Below, piece after piece: positions 10,341-22,681 of a DNA stretch of 64,000 nt. A model generated the notes under the pieces. That model had not been told where the DNA came from. It saw only the letters and a list, made by a program, of their open reading frames with translations, and made no database searches. Numbering within the stretch: position 1 is the first letter of the stretch; each line of letters starts with the position of its first letter. Origin of the DNA: Narthecium ossifragum (taxonomy: Eukaryota > Streptophyta > Magnoliopsida > Dioscoreales > Nartheciaceae); contig OY986965.1 in the NCBI GenBank assembly GCA_963920575.1, positions 22,766,047 through 22,830,046 of the forward strand, written 5' to 3'. A program made the translations under genes and the position numbers.

Positions 10341-13300
10341 CCTCCTCTTATGGAACATGAGGGGGATTGGTCCACAAAGGGTTGTGGATTGTTGTGGTGT
10401 TATCTTGAGTCTGTTTGCTTTGGATATGGTTGTGCTTCTAGATGTTCATATGCAACGGGAAGATTTGTTGTTTGTCTCCGGTAGATTGCGTGGAGATTGG
10501 AGGTTGGACCTGCTGCCAATAGTAGGCAGGAGAGGTGGAATTCTGGTTTTCTGGTGACCCAATCTTGGCTTGGTTTCCTTTAGGCATTCGTCCAGGCAAG
10601 CTTTTCATGGGCTATTTACTTCGCAGCGATTGGGGCAATGGGTTTTATCTGCGGTCTATGGTTTGATGGAGGTGAGAGGGCACCGTGAGCTTTGGGATGT
10701 ACTGTCCAGTGTCAACAGGGGTGGATGGCCTCATTTAGTAATTGGTGATCTGAATGTCGTTGCGGCACTGGGAGAAAAGCGGGGTGGGATACCATTTGTC
10801 TTTGATGAAGGAGTGGAGGAGTTTCTGAACTTCTGCTCTGGGAATCAACTAGACGATCTTGGTTTTGTTGGCTCGGCTTTCACCTGAAGTAATATGCAAT
10901 CTCCCCATTCTTTGATTAAAGAAAGGCTGGACAGGGCCTTGTGTAACAATCTGTGGAAGGAGAGGTTTGGGCAGGTAACTGTCAGGCACTTGGAGAGGTT
11001 CCACTCCGATCATTGTTCGCTATTTCTCTCCCCGTCTCCTCCCTAGGGTGCTAACGGTGGTGCAATCTTTCATCTTCAGAATTATTGGCTGAAGCAACAT
11101 GAATTTGGCCTTCTTGTACGTAGAATATGGGGTACTCCATAAAATGGTTCATTACAATATATCTTCGCCACTCGGATGAGGACGCTCAAGGATACTTTGA
11201 AGTTTTGGAATAGAAAACTAGGTGTTGATCTGCTGGGTTCTTCAGAAAGGCTGGCGAGAAGCCTAGAGGATTTGCATCGGAGGGAGGAGCTTTGCTCTTT
11301 GTCGCAACAAGAGGAAGTGAATCTCAGATGTTTGGAGTTCCAGTATTCATCTACTGTGAAGAAGAATTATTTGGTTGTAAAGCAACGCTCTCGTGCGGAA
11401 TGGATTAGAGAGGGAGATCATAGTTCTGGGCTTTTTTACTCGTGGTTATCCTCACGAGGGCAGATATCCAAAATGCACCAGTTGATTGATTCGGAAGGAA
11501 GAAGTGTCAATACAATGGAATGTATGGGCGCTGAGATAAGGAACTATTTTGGTTCTCTTTGGGAGGACAATGGGTTTTTTTATGGTTCCTTTTTGCCATA
11601 GTTGCCGGCTCTATCTGAGGATTTATGTGGAGGATTGACAGTTGATGTTTCTGATTTGGAAATCAAGTAGACAATTTTTGCTATGGAGAGAAATGCTTGT
11701 CCCGGGCTGGACGGTATCCCTGCGGATTTCTACATGGATTTCTGGAATGTTGTGGGGGGTGATATTTGTAGAGCTGTTCAGGGTTTCTTCCAATCTGGTG
11801 TGATGTCCCAGGCGTGGAATCACTCTTTTATTTTCTTTATACAGAAATGCCAAGCTCCTAAAAGAATCAAGGATTACCAACCCATTAGTCTATGTAATGT
11901 CACATACAAGGTTATTTCTTCCATCCTGGGTTCTCGTCTCAAGCAGGTGATTGGTAATTTGGTGGGGCCAGAACAATCTACTTTCATTGAGGGCCACTGT
12001 TTACATGATAGTGTCGGTGCTGCTTGTGAGGTTCTACACTCATTGAGGATGGCGGGGATTTGCAAGGCGCTGATGGTCCTTAAGGTTGACCTTCAATCTG
12101 CATACGATAAGGTCCGCTGGCCGTTTCTACGAGAGGTTCTTTTGAGGATGGGTTTTCCTTCTGCGTGGATGAATTGTGTGATGTGCTACGTCTCTTCTCC
12201 TATTTTTTCCTTCATCATCAATGGGCGCACTTGGGATTTTGTTTCTTCAGACAGGGGATTGAGGCAAGGGGATCCCCTGTCCCCTTACCTCTTTGTCTTA
12301 GTCATGGAGGTTCTCTCTAGAATGTTGAAGGATCCGACGCTGGGAATTCTCGGGCTGCAGTTCCAAACGTCCTTCTTCTCTCTTTCCTATCTTTTTTATG
12401 CTGATGATTGCCTTTTGGTTTCTAGTGCCACATGTTCGGAGGTGAGGCAAATCAGACACATTCTCCTAGCTTTTGGTACGATGTCTGGTATGAGTATCAA
12501 TGGAGCAAAATCCAGTTTTTGTGTCTCCCCGTCAGTCCCAATTGACAGGATGCGGCGTATTGCTGGTATTCTTCAGATCCAATGTACAGAGGGATCCTGG
12601 AAGTACCTTGGGGTTCCAATTGGGGCTTTGCAACCTTCTGCGTCAGACTTTGACATACTGATGGAGCGGGTGATGAAGAAGATTACCTCCTGGAACGCCA
12701 AATATATCTCTCACGCGAGGAGGTTGGTTCTCATTCGGTCTGTTCTCCAGTCGGTGGCAGTTCATTTCATGGCGTCGATTTGTGTTCCGGCTAGTATCCT
12801 TGACAACATCGAAGCTGCCTGTCGTTGGTTCCTGTGGGGGAGTCAGTCCAACACCATCGGGCGTGTTGCATGGAATATTGTCTGTTCTCCGGTGGAGACC
12901 GAGGGGTTGGGGGTCAGAAACTTACGTATCTGGCAGCGGGTAGGCATCGAGGCTTCTCTCAGCTGATCTCTTGTTATGGGTTCTTCTAGCCAGGGCAAAG
13001 TACTCATGGAGTGGTCTTCTTCCAACTGATTGCAAGGGATCCTCCTCCTCTCATTGGCGTGAAATTTGTAAAGTTGTAGCTGATCTATGATCTGGATTGG
13101 AGGCCCACCCCTCTCTGATTTGTAATACCAACGTTGTTTTTGATCGATGGATTGACGACAATCCTCTTAGTCGGAGGCCATGCCCAGTTAATATGGACAA
13201 TGCTTGGGACGTGACCATGATTGATGATTTGATCCAGGATGGTGTGTGGAATGCAGATTTGGTGACTGACTGCTTTGCGCCGGATCAAGGCTTCTCTCAG

Positions 13301-14715
13301 ATGATCTCTCGTTATGGGTTCTTCTAGCCAGGGCAAAGTACTCATGGAGTGGTCTTCTTCCAACTGATTGCAAGGGATCCTCCTCCTCTCATTGGTGTGA
13401 AATTTGTAAAGTTGTAGCTGATCTGCGATCTGGATTGGAGAGCCGCCCCTCTCTGATTTGTAATGCCAACATTGTTTTTGATCGATGGATTGACGACACT
13501 CCTCTCAGTCGGAGGCCATGCCCAGTTAATATGGACTATGCTTGGGACGTGACCATGATTGATGATTTGATCCAGGATGGTGTGTGGAATGCACACTTGG
13601 TGACTGACTGCTTTGCGCCGGATCTAGCCAACCAGATCCTTTCTCTTCCTTTGCTAGCGGAGGGCGTGTCCTTCTCTTGGCCTCTCTCTCCCACTGGTCA
13701 AGTCTCATCCTCCTCAGCTTATTTTTTCCTGCTTTCTGTCGTGGAGGAGGGTTCTAGGGGTCTCTCGAAGAATCTTTGGCTTAATGTTTGGCATGCTCCA
13801 GCTACTCCAAGGGTTCGTTTCTTTCTTTGGAGTTTGTTGCATGGTTGTCTTCCCTCCCTCTCTATTTTGGGTCGGTTTAACCCGAATTTCTGCACCTTAT
13901 GCTGAAGGTGTGGTAACGCAGAGGAATCCATATATCATCTTCTTTTTTATTGTGCTTTCGTGCGGGAGGTATGGTCATTGGTTCTTCCGGCTTTTGCTGA
14001 TTTGAGTATTGATGGCCTCTCTGCTTTATTGTTGAAATCCTCGCCCTCCCCTTTCTACAAGAGAGAGAAATCGATGGCTTGTTTCTGTTTATGTTCTCTA
14101 TGGCTCTCCTGTAATGGCCTGATTTTTAGATCTGTTGTTTCATTGCCCTTAACTGTGGCACGTCGAGCACAGTGACTATTCATGGATTTCGAGAATTATT
14201 TGGAGGCTCCCCATCATATTTCATCTCCTTATTCTAATGGCAACTCTCTTTTAATTCTTTCGGACGTAGCCTTCCGCCAGACTAGTTCTCAAGTAGGTAT
14301 TAGGGTGGTGGTGAAATCAGCTGAAAGGGTAATCTTAGTGGCATCTTCCAAAGCTGTCCTGGAGACCTCCATCAATGAGGCAGAGCTCCTAGGTATCAAG
14401 AGGCGCTTCGGATTGCATTGGAGATCCGTGCTTCTCGGATTTCCTTGGAGTCGGACTCTAGGTTTGTGATTGGCTGTATTAATGGATGATTCCAATGGCC
14501 TACGGCGTTGGGTGCTCATCTACGAGTTGTATGTAGGCAAGCTGCAGTCTTCTTGTCTATATCTTTTCGTTTTGTTCCTCGTGGTGTTGTTCCTATTGCA
14601 GACTCTAGCTAGGATGGGTAGGGAGAGGAGATGGTCCCAAGTTTGGGCTTTTGAGCCGGGTGGTTCCCCCGCTTGGGTGCTCGGATTTTTTGTTGGTATG
14701 AGGTATCTGTTGTAA
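10341..14715 (+). pseudogene. LINE A ORF2 remnant (endonuclease-RT-RNase H)
   Basis: Starts with LLLWNMRGIG, the first APE-endonuclease motif (just after the ORF1 stop), and continues with GDLN (about 10745) and HSDHC (about 11008). A stop cuts the endonuclease near 10555 and another near 10885. The reverse transcriptase is open at 11683-12966 and has the catalytic FYADDCLLVS box (about 12395-12424) and the RQGDPLSPYLF box. After it the 338-bp duplication breaks the frame. The zf-RVT region (about 13625-13905) has W...P.RVRFFLW and ends at C..C before a stop. RNase H pieces (14182-14640) include ILSDVA, a glutamate block and ESDSRFVIG. In function it nicks the target and copies the LINE RNA; this copy cannot. 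Confidence 0.8.
12946..13621 (+). repeat. 338-bp tandem duplication inside LINE A
   Basis: GGCTTCTCTCAG occurs at 12951 and again at 13289. The two units (about 12946-13283 and 13284-13621) are nearly identical, with a few substitutions such as GTAATACC/GTAATGCC. The duplicated piece spans the segment between RT and zf-RVT. Confidence 0.9.
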
Positions 14716-14783
14716 TCTGTTCTTCTTCCTTATTCTAGCCTTCGGGCTCATCTAATAAATAAATAAAAAAACTTATATCTCCG

Positions 14784-15517
14784 CACAAGCTGCTAAGCTC
14801 TTTCAGATGAGAAAGGTTCTAGACAATCAAGAAAGACAGTTGCATACCCCACCACCAGTTATCCACACTTGATACCTTTCCACATCTCCCACAATCATTT
14901 CAAATCTCCGGATCAAAAAATATGAAGGATTGTTTGGTGCATTGATTCCCTTGTTTGGCAACGGGGTTAATGGGATTACCCTGATTTTATTTCTATTTTT
15001 TCACCAAACATCAAAACAATGATTACGAGGTTACTATGATTCGACCTACCATATTCATCTTTATTTTTTCTTATCCCCATTTATTCCCTCTATTTTTTCT
15101 AACCCCATATTCCCCTAACCCGCTTAACCTTAACCCCGAACCAAAGATAACCTGACATAGTGCTGTACAGAATCATAAACATGTACGTTCGCATCAAGTG
15201 GCCATAAAATGGCCATTTATGGCTCACTTATGTGCTTATATTTTCTGCAGGAAAAGTAAATCACAAGTGAAGCAAATTCAGGTTTAGGAAAAAGAAGAGC
15301 TTAGTGGCTTGGGGGGCATGGCTATAAAGACGTAACCAGCATAAGAGGCGAGAAGAAGAAATCAAATAGAATAGCACTGGCCTTGTTAGTGTTCGGCTTT
15401 TAATAACAAACAGCAGCTATATCAGTTTAATATATACATCTTATGAATGGTTGCTTGAGGCATTGCCGCTGATAGCTTTTACTTGGAAGGTAGAGTAAGT
15501 GTTTGATGCCACAGCTA
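14784..15517. other. Intergenic, contains a MITE-like element (about 14950-15147)
   Basis: Right flank of LINE A and downstream region of RUB1. The part 14950-15147 begins TTTGGCAACGGGGTTAATGGG and ends in the near complement CCTTAACCCCGAACCAAA, so it is a likely MITE of the GTTTGG type. The remainder to 15517 shows nothing else beyond probable 3' UTR of the minus-strand RUB1 gene. Confidence 0.5.
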
Positions 15518-17749
<2,232 letters not shown>

Positions 17750-17759
17750 TCAATAAAGC

Positions 17760-18086
17760 TATGTATGAACTTTTTGTTGATGGTTACCGCCTCGAAAGCC
17801 CGCGATAAACGCTATTAACTGGAACAGCACTACAGGCCCGCACACCCACACGCACGCACGCCCGCGCGCGCGCACACCACACACACACACAAACAAAAAA
17901 AGAGACGGAGAACAAGCACGGGATTAAATAAAGGGATAATTGGCTAAAACACCATGTTACCCAAACTTTATTGCTTAAAAAACCGGTTCATAAGTTTTAA
18001 GCCAAAAACTCCATTTATAGATTAGTTAAGTTGTTTCATGAGATTAGTTATTCCACGTGTATTGAATGTATTAAGAATGGCGGAGC
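17760..18086. other. RUB1 upstream region, no other gene seen
   Basis: Includes a (CA/CG)n-like tract at about 17840-17890. The rest is AT-rich sequence without a convincing ORF. It should contain the RUB1 promoter, but I see no clear TATA box. Confidence 0.45.
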
Positions 18087-18535
18087 TTGTCGGCGTGGGG
18101 GATCGCGAGGAAGATCGAGGCGGTGGAGTGGAGAGGGCGTCGGATCCGGAGCCGGGGAGGCCGGTGGAGCTGGACCCGGGGATGCCGGTGGCGGGGCGGA
18201 GCTGGAGCGGGTGCGGAGGTCGCGGAGGCCGGTGGATCTGGAGCGGGGGAAGCCGCCGTGGTGGAGACCGGCACCGCGGTGGAGACCGGTGGATCTGGAG
18301 CCGAGAAAGTCGGGGAGGGTAGTGGAGCTAGAACTGGGGAATTCGGCGTGGGGGAGGACGGCGGATCCGGAGCAAGGGGGAAGCCGGGGTGGGGGAGGCC
18401 GGTGGAGTTGGAGCCGGAGACGCCGGTGGCGGAGCTGGAGCAGGATTTGGAGTGGGGCGGAGCTCAAGCGGGACTGGGGGCCAGGGCGGAGAAAACTCAG
18501 TCCAGTGAGAGAAAACTCAGTCCATCAAGAGAAAA
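18087..18535. other. GC-rich GGAGC(C/T)GG-type repetitive fragment
   Basis: Made largely of degenerate short repeats around 'ggtggatctggagc' and 'gccggtgg'. It is open in several frames on both strands, the result of composition and not proof of coding. Two copies of GAGAAAACTCAGTCCA lie just before the assembly gap. Composition resembles 20340-20700, so it may be a captured GC-rich exon or a minisatellite. Confidence 0.5.
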
Positions 18536-18735
18536 NNNNNNNNNNNNNNNNNNNNNNNNNNNNNNNNNNNNNNNNNNNNNNNNNNNNNNNNNNNNNNNNN
18601 NNNNNNNNNNNNNNNNNNNNNNNNNNNNNNNNNNNNNNNNNNNNNNNNNNNNNNNNNNNNNNNNNNNNNNNNNNNNNNNNNNNNNNNNNNNNNNNNNNNN
18701 NNNNNNNNNNNNNNNNNNNNNNNNNNNNNNNNNNN
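18536..18735. other. Assembly gap (200 N)
   Basis: Exactly 200 N. Round-number gaps usually have unknown true size. Translations through it are meaningless. Confidence 0.99.
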
Positions 18736-19017
18736 TGACTACAAAACATTATCCAACATATTTCTTATCCCCAAATTCGTTTTATATCACATCCCTAAAT
18801 TTTAACAGATTCTCTAATTATAGGGAATGAAATTGGTTTTAGAAAATAACATAGAGAATGGATTTAAAGATAAGGAATTTGTTGTGTGACGTGTTTTAAT
18901 AATATTCTCTAAATATAAGGATAGGAAATGTGATATGGAACATATTGATAATGTTCTAATTAATAGAATACTGTCCTAGGATTCTTGATCCAATCAGAAC
19001 TTTACAAACGTATCTAC

Positions 19018-19161
19018 CCGTTTGGCTCGCCGGAATGGGAGCGAATGGGAGTGAATTCGGTGGATCGGCGGATTCCGTTTTCGACGTTCGCGGTATCCGC
19101 TCCTACGGATACCGTGGATTTCGGATCCCGGATGGATCCGGGATCCGAGCCAAACAGGCCC
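19018..19161. mobile_element. Small GC-rich MITE-like element
   Basis: Starts CCCGTTTGGCTCG and ends CGAGCCAAACAGG, which are reverse complements apart from one base. It sits inside AT-rich sequence. The body is GC-rich with overlapping palindromes GGATCC/GGATCCGGGATCC. No clear target duplication. It is about 145 bp, the size of a MITE, with GTTTGG ends as in PIF/Tourist or hAT derivatives. Confidence 0.6.
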
Positions 19162-19375
19162 AGCATCAGCTCTTCTTTACATATTCTCTAAACTATAGGA
19201 AAACGAGCCACTTTTCTACTTTACAGATTCTTCATCCAACAACACTCCACCTCACACACTCTAAAATATTCTCCATACCACTTAAATTCATATATTGATT
19301 CTTTTTTTTATTTTTTATTTATTAGAGAAGAGATAAAAGGATAAATAAATTGGGAGAACATATTTTAAAAAGGAA

Positions 19376-19735
19376 ATGTCACATTTTATTATTAAATAAC
19401 TATATTATACTAATATTTATTATTTTGATATACTAAAATATGGAAATCATAATATTATAATTATTTCATATTCAGGAGAAGATGGGTTTGGAGACTAAAT
19501 TGCGAAAAGTAAAAAATCACATTTTATTATTAAATAGCTATTTAATAGTAATATATTATTAGCTAAAAGTATTAGAATATGAAAGTTGTAATATCTTATT
19601 ATTTCTTATTCATTGGAGAATATGGGTTTGGAGAAGAGAAAAAGATAAAATGGGTTTCGATGAAGGATTAAAAAAAGCCAAAAAGCCAAATTTTATTCTT
19701 AAATGATGAATGGGTTGGGGGAATAGTTTAGAAAC
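19376..19735. repeat. AT-rich tandem units, period about 138 bp
   Basis: TCACATTTTATTATTAAATA recurs at about 19379 and 19517, each followed about 110 bp later by GGAGAAKATGGGTTTGGAG. A third, decayed unit begins near 19685. No coding potential. Confidence 0.6.
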
Positions 19736-19738
19736 AAA

Positions 19739-19969
19739 GGCCTCGTTTGGTATGGGAATAAGGGGGAATATTAAACCCCTTATTCCTATACTTATTCCAA
19801 AACACTTTTTCCTATTGCAAGTAATCATTATTCATTTATTTCCATTCCACCTACCACTAAGCCTTTACTTTTTCTTATTCAAAGTAATCATTATTATTTT
19901 ATTCCCACTTTTCCTAACCCCAAAATTCCTTATTCCGGAATAGGCTAAAACCCCATACCAAACGAGGCC
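19739..19969. mobile_element. MITE with GGCCTCGTTTGGTATGGG termini
   Basis: Starts GGCCTCGTTTGGTATGGG and ends CCCATACCAAACGAGGCC, a perfect inverted terminal repeat of 18 bp. The interior has GGGAATAAG...CTTATTCC subterminal complementarity. No certain target duplication. Similar CTGTTTGGTATGG or TGTTTGGTGTGGGG ends occur at 63213-63412, so they may belong to one group (PIF/Tourist-like). Confidence 0.8.
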
Positions 19970-20211
19970 TTCAAGAGTAAAAAAACTAGTTTTTTATTCT
20001 TAAATTTAATTTACAGACACTACAATGGTCCTCTAGATTTAAAATATCACTGTAGCAAATCTCTGGTTTAGAGTATGTGAATATGAGCTGATGGAGTTGG
20101 TTTTTTCTGTCAATTTGCTACTATAGTTACTTTATTTTATAGGATATGATTATTTTATAAGAGCTAATGCAGATGCTCTAATAGGGCTAGAAATTGCCCG
20201 AACCAATATAA

Positions 20212-21652
20212 AGAAGGGTGATTTGCCAAATGGTCTCTTACTAGAGACTAACTTGTCATTTGGTCCCCTATAGAAGTTCTTCAGTCTTTTAGTACCACTA
20301 TAGGGGAATGAAGACAAAACTGCCCCCTACCTTCTATCTATATACACCTTACTAACCCCCCCCCTCCCCCCTCCCACCAGATCCTGAGGTCGCCCTCGCC
20401 TCTGTCACGATTCCAAGGTCGTTGTCGTCCTCGTCCCCCCCACCTCGCGCGTCCGGCGCCCCACTCCAACCCGGATCCCGGCTCCAAAGCTCGTCGCCGG
20501 TCCAAAGCTCCGGATCCGCCGCCGCCATTCCACCCCCCATCACCGGTCGAAAAGCTCCAGATCCACCGCCACCATCCCACCCCCGTTGATCTCTCGTCCC
20601 GATCTCGTCCCCGTCCCCTCCACGCGTCCGGCACCTCGTCGACGCCCCGCCCACAGATCCCGAAGTCAAAGCTCTCCGTCCGGACGCCAGCTTCAATTTT
20701 TTTTTTCAATTACTTTTTGTGGTTACTTTTTATTTTTTTGTAGAAACTTTTCAATTTTATGGTTACTTTTTTTTTGTGTATGCTATTAGTAACTTTGTTC
20801 GAAAAATAATTACCAACAACAATTGACATAGAAGGTAACTCGCAATTTGTTACCAAATTTCAAAAGGTAACTACAAAAAAAACAATTGATCCACAATGGA
20901 AAATAACTATCAATTTTTGTAAAAATATTAAAACTGTATGGTAGTTATTTTTAAATTTTGATACACAATGGAAAATGACTACCAATTTGTGCAAAAATCA
21001 GTTAAAAAATGATGGTAGTTACTTTTTAATATTGTAAAAATATGGTAGTTACTTTTCAATTTAGGAAAATATGTTAGTTACTTTTCATTTTGTAGTTAAA
21101 ATATTCAAATATTGAAAAATATTGTGAAAAAATATTTATTTGTAGTTACTTTTCAATTTTGTAGTTACTTTTCATTTTGTTTTTCAATTTTTGTCGGGGA
21201 ATATCACTTTTTAAATATTTATTGTTACTTTTCAATTTGTAGTTAAAAATATTTAAAAATATTGTGTAAAAAATTTATAGTTACTTTTCAATTTTGGTAG
21301 TTACTTTCCATTTTCGTTTTCATTTTTTGTGAGGGAATATCACTTTTTAAATATTTATAGTTACTTTTCAATTTGTAGTTAAAATATTACAAAAAATTAT
21401 GTAAAATATTTTTAGTTACTTTTCTATTTTGATGGTTACTTTTCATTTTTAAAAGGACATTTTAGTAATAAATTTTCGACGGGAATACGAATAATCATTA
21501 GATATGTGAACAATCATCGGGAAGGGAATATAGGATGGGAATGCTAAAAGGGCATTTTAGTAATAAAAATTTACAGATGTAAAAAAGAGACTAAATGTCT
21601 TAAAAATTCTAAGCGAACTAGAGAGCAAATTAGTTCTCCCAAATGGACTATT
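20212..21652. mobile_element. Non-autonomous DNA element carrying a GC-rich fragment
   Basis: The left end (GCCAAATGGTCTCTTACTAGAG, given here only in part as AAATGGTCTCTTACTAGAG) and the reverse complement of the right end (AGTCCATTTGGGAGAACTAA...CTCTCTAG) share the pattern CAAATGG-C-AGAG. Inside are a cytosine-rich, gene-like block (20340-20700) and an AT-rich block (20700-21450) made of repeats of TAGTTACTTTTCA, with a larger period of about 135 bp (GGGAATATCACTTTTTAAAT at 21198 and 21333). No transposase. The design resembles a Pack-type element, but the origin of the GC-rich block is not recognised. Confidence 0.45.
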
Positions 21653-22068
21653 CACCAATTTCTTGTGTAAACAACCGTCCGAATCCAAATCCAAATCCAA
21701 CACGAGCCAAATCCAATTAGATTTTGGTCTCCCACCGATTTGGCGTGGCATGCGGTGGCAGTGTGAGAGGATCTGGAAGCCACGTCGCATGATCGAGGGG
21801 TTGGTCCAGTGATCTGGGGGGAGGGGGGTTGAGCCACATGACGGCTAATGATTGGATCGCTATAGGAGGGGCCACACAAAAAGGACCAAAGGCTCCCACC
21901 CCAAACCTCCAATCACACCCTGACACGTGTCAAGTCGGGACACAAATTTCTCTGGGTTAATTACAATTTGTCCCTCAGAACCTTTGTATTTACACAATTT
22001 TCCTTAAATCTCAAAATTTATAAAAAAAATATCCTAAAAAACCTTATAAAATCACATAACTATCCATG
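21653..22068. other. Intergenic, no gene seen
   Basis: Unique-looking sequence with a short GC-rich stretch (21780-21920). The left flank of the copia element is AT-rich. ORFs here are short and lack recognisable domains. Confidence 0.5.
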
Positions 22069-22418
22069 TGTTATGAATGTATCATGGAAATAGGTAATCC
22101 CTTTGCTTGCTTACTTCTAACTCATACATCATATATATTGCAAGTGGATAAGGGGGAGAGGGGATATGAGAAGAGAAGCCCTACTTATAAGAAGATAACA
22201 AGGAGAAGAAGCAATACGAGATGAGGAGCTCAATCTCACACCATCCCTTCATTTGTTCATCCATGCCTATTTATAGGCAAATGGGAGGATATGAAGACAA
22301 AGCATCATTGAATGCTTTTGTCTCAATCCAATTTCCATCAACATGGCTAGTCATTCATCAAGACTAGTCATTCATCAATAGTGGGCATGTGATCTCATTC
22401 ACATGCACACATTTTACA
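22069..22418 (-). repeat. 3' LTR of copia element
   Basis: Plus strand TGTTATGAATG...CATTTTACA. It holds TATA-type CCTATAAATAGGC (minus strand, about 22265-22277), set inside an inverted repeat GCCTAT/ATAGGC. It differs from the 5' LTR by one T/C near position 33 and one A/G near position 110. Confidence 0.92.
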
Positions 22419-22421
22419 ATA

Positions 22422-22430
22422 CTCCCCCTT
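22422..22430 (-). other. Polypurine tract of copia element
   Basis: The minus strand reads AAGGGGGAG directly before TATTGTAAAATG of the 3' LTR. A second, similar run, GAGGGGGAG (about 22641-22650, minus), lies just after the pol stop, upstream of the hairpin units. Confidence 0.75.
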
Positions 22431-22443
22431 GAATGACTAAAAT

Positions 22444-22632
22444 ATGCCTCGTTACAAACCTTTGCTAAGAAAAACCCGGTGGGATAAAAACTTAGCGAAA
22501 GAAAAGAGTACAATATTCTTACTTAGAAAGGTATTAGGCTATCGAGACTGCCTCGTTAAAACCTTGCCAAGGAAAACCCAGTGGGAAAAACCTTGGCGAA
22601 GGAAAAAGAGTACAGTACCTGAATACCTTCTA
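22444..22632 (-). repeat. Two tandem hairpin units in copia 3' UTR
   Basis: Each unit (about 106 bp apart) starts TGCCTCGTTA and ends AAAAGAGTACARTA (first unit) or AAAGAGTACAGTACC. Within each, a stem (CTTTGCTAAG with CTTAGCGAAAG in the first, CCTTGCCAAGG with CCTTGGCGAAGG in the second) encloses a conserved loop ACCCRGTGGG. Stem changes are compensated, so the fold and not the sequence seems conserved. They lie between the pol stop and the 3' LTR. Confidence 0.7.
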
Positions 22633-22681
22633 AGATTATAACTCCCCCTCATAAAGATATGAGATAAGCTTCAGGTGCTCA

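Larger units (their letters stand above)
8270..14770 (+). mobile_element. L1-type LINE (LINE A), full-length but inactivated
   Basis: The element ends in an A-rich tail (14751-14770). The 13-bp sequence ACTTATATCTCCG directly follows the tail (14771-14783) and also directly precedes the 5' end (8257-8269), a clear target-site duplication. In order it contains ORF1 (DUF4283-like, zinc-knuckle-like), an APE-type endonuclease, reverse transcriptase, a zinc-binding zf-RVT region and RNase H, the order of plant L1 LINEs. Frameshifts and stops break every domain except the RT core. A 357-bp fold-back element and a 338-bp tandem duplication are inside it. Confidence 0.9.

Noticed and set aside
18031..18830. 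ORFs of 235 and 247 codons across 18031-18830
   Set aside because: They run through 200 N and a GC-rich repeat; the apparent length is an artefact.
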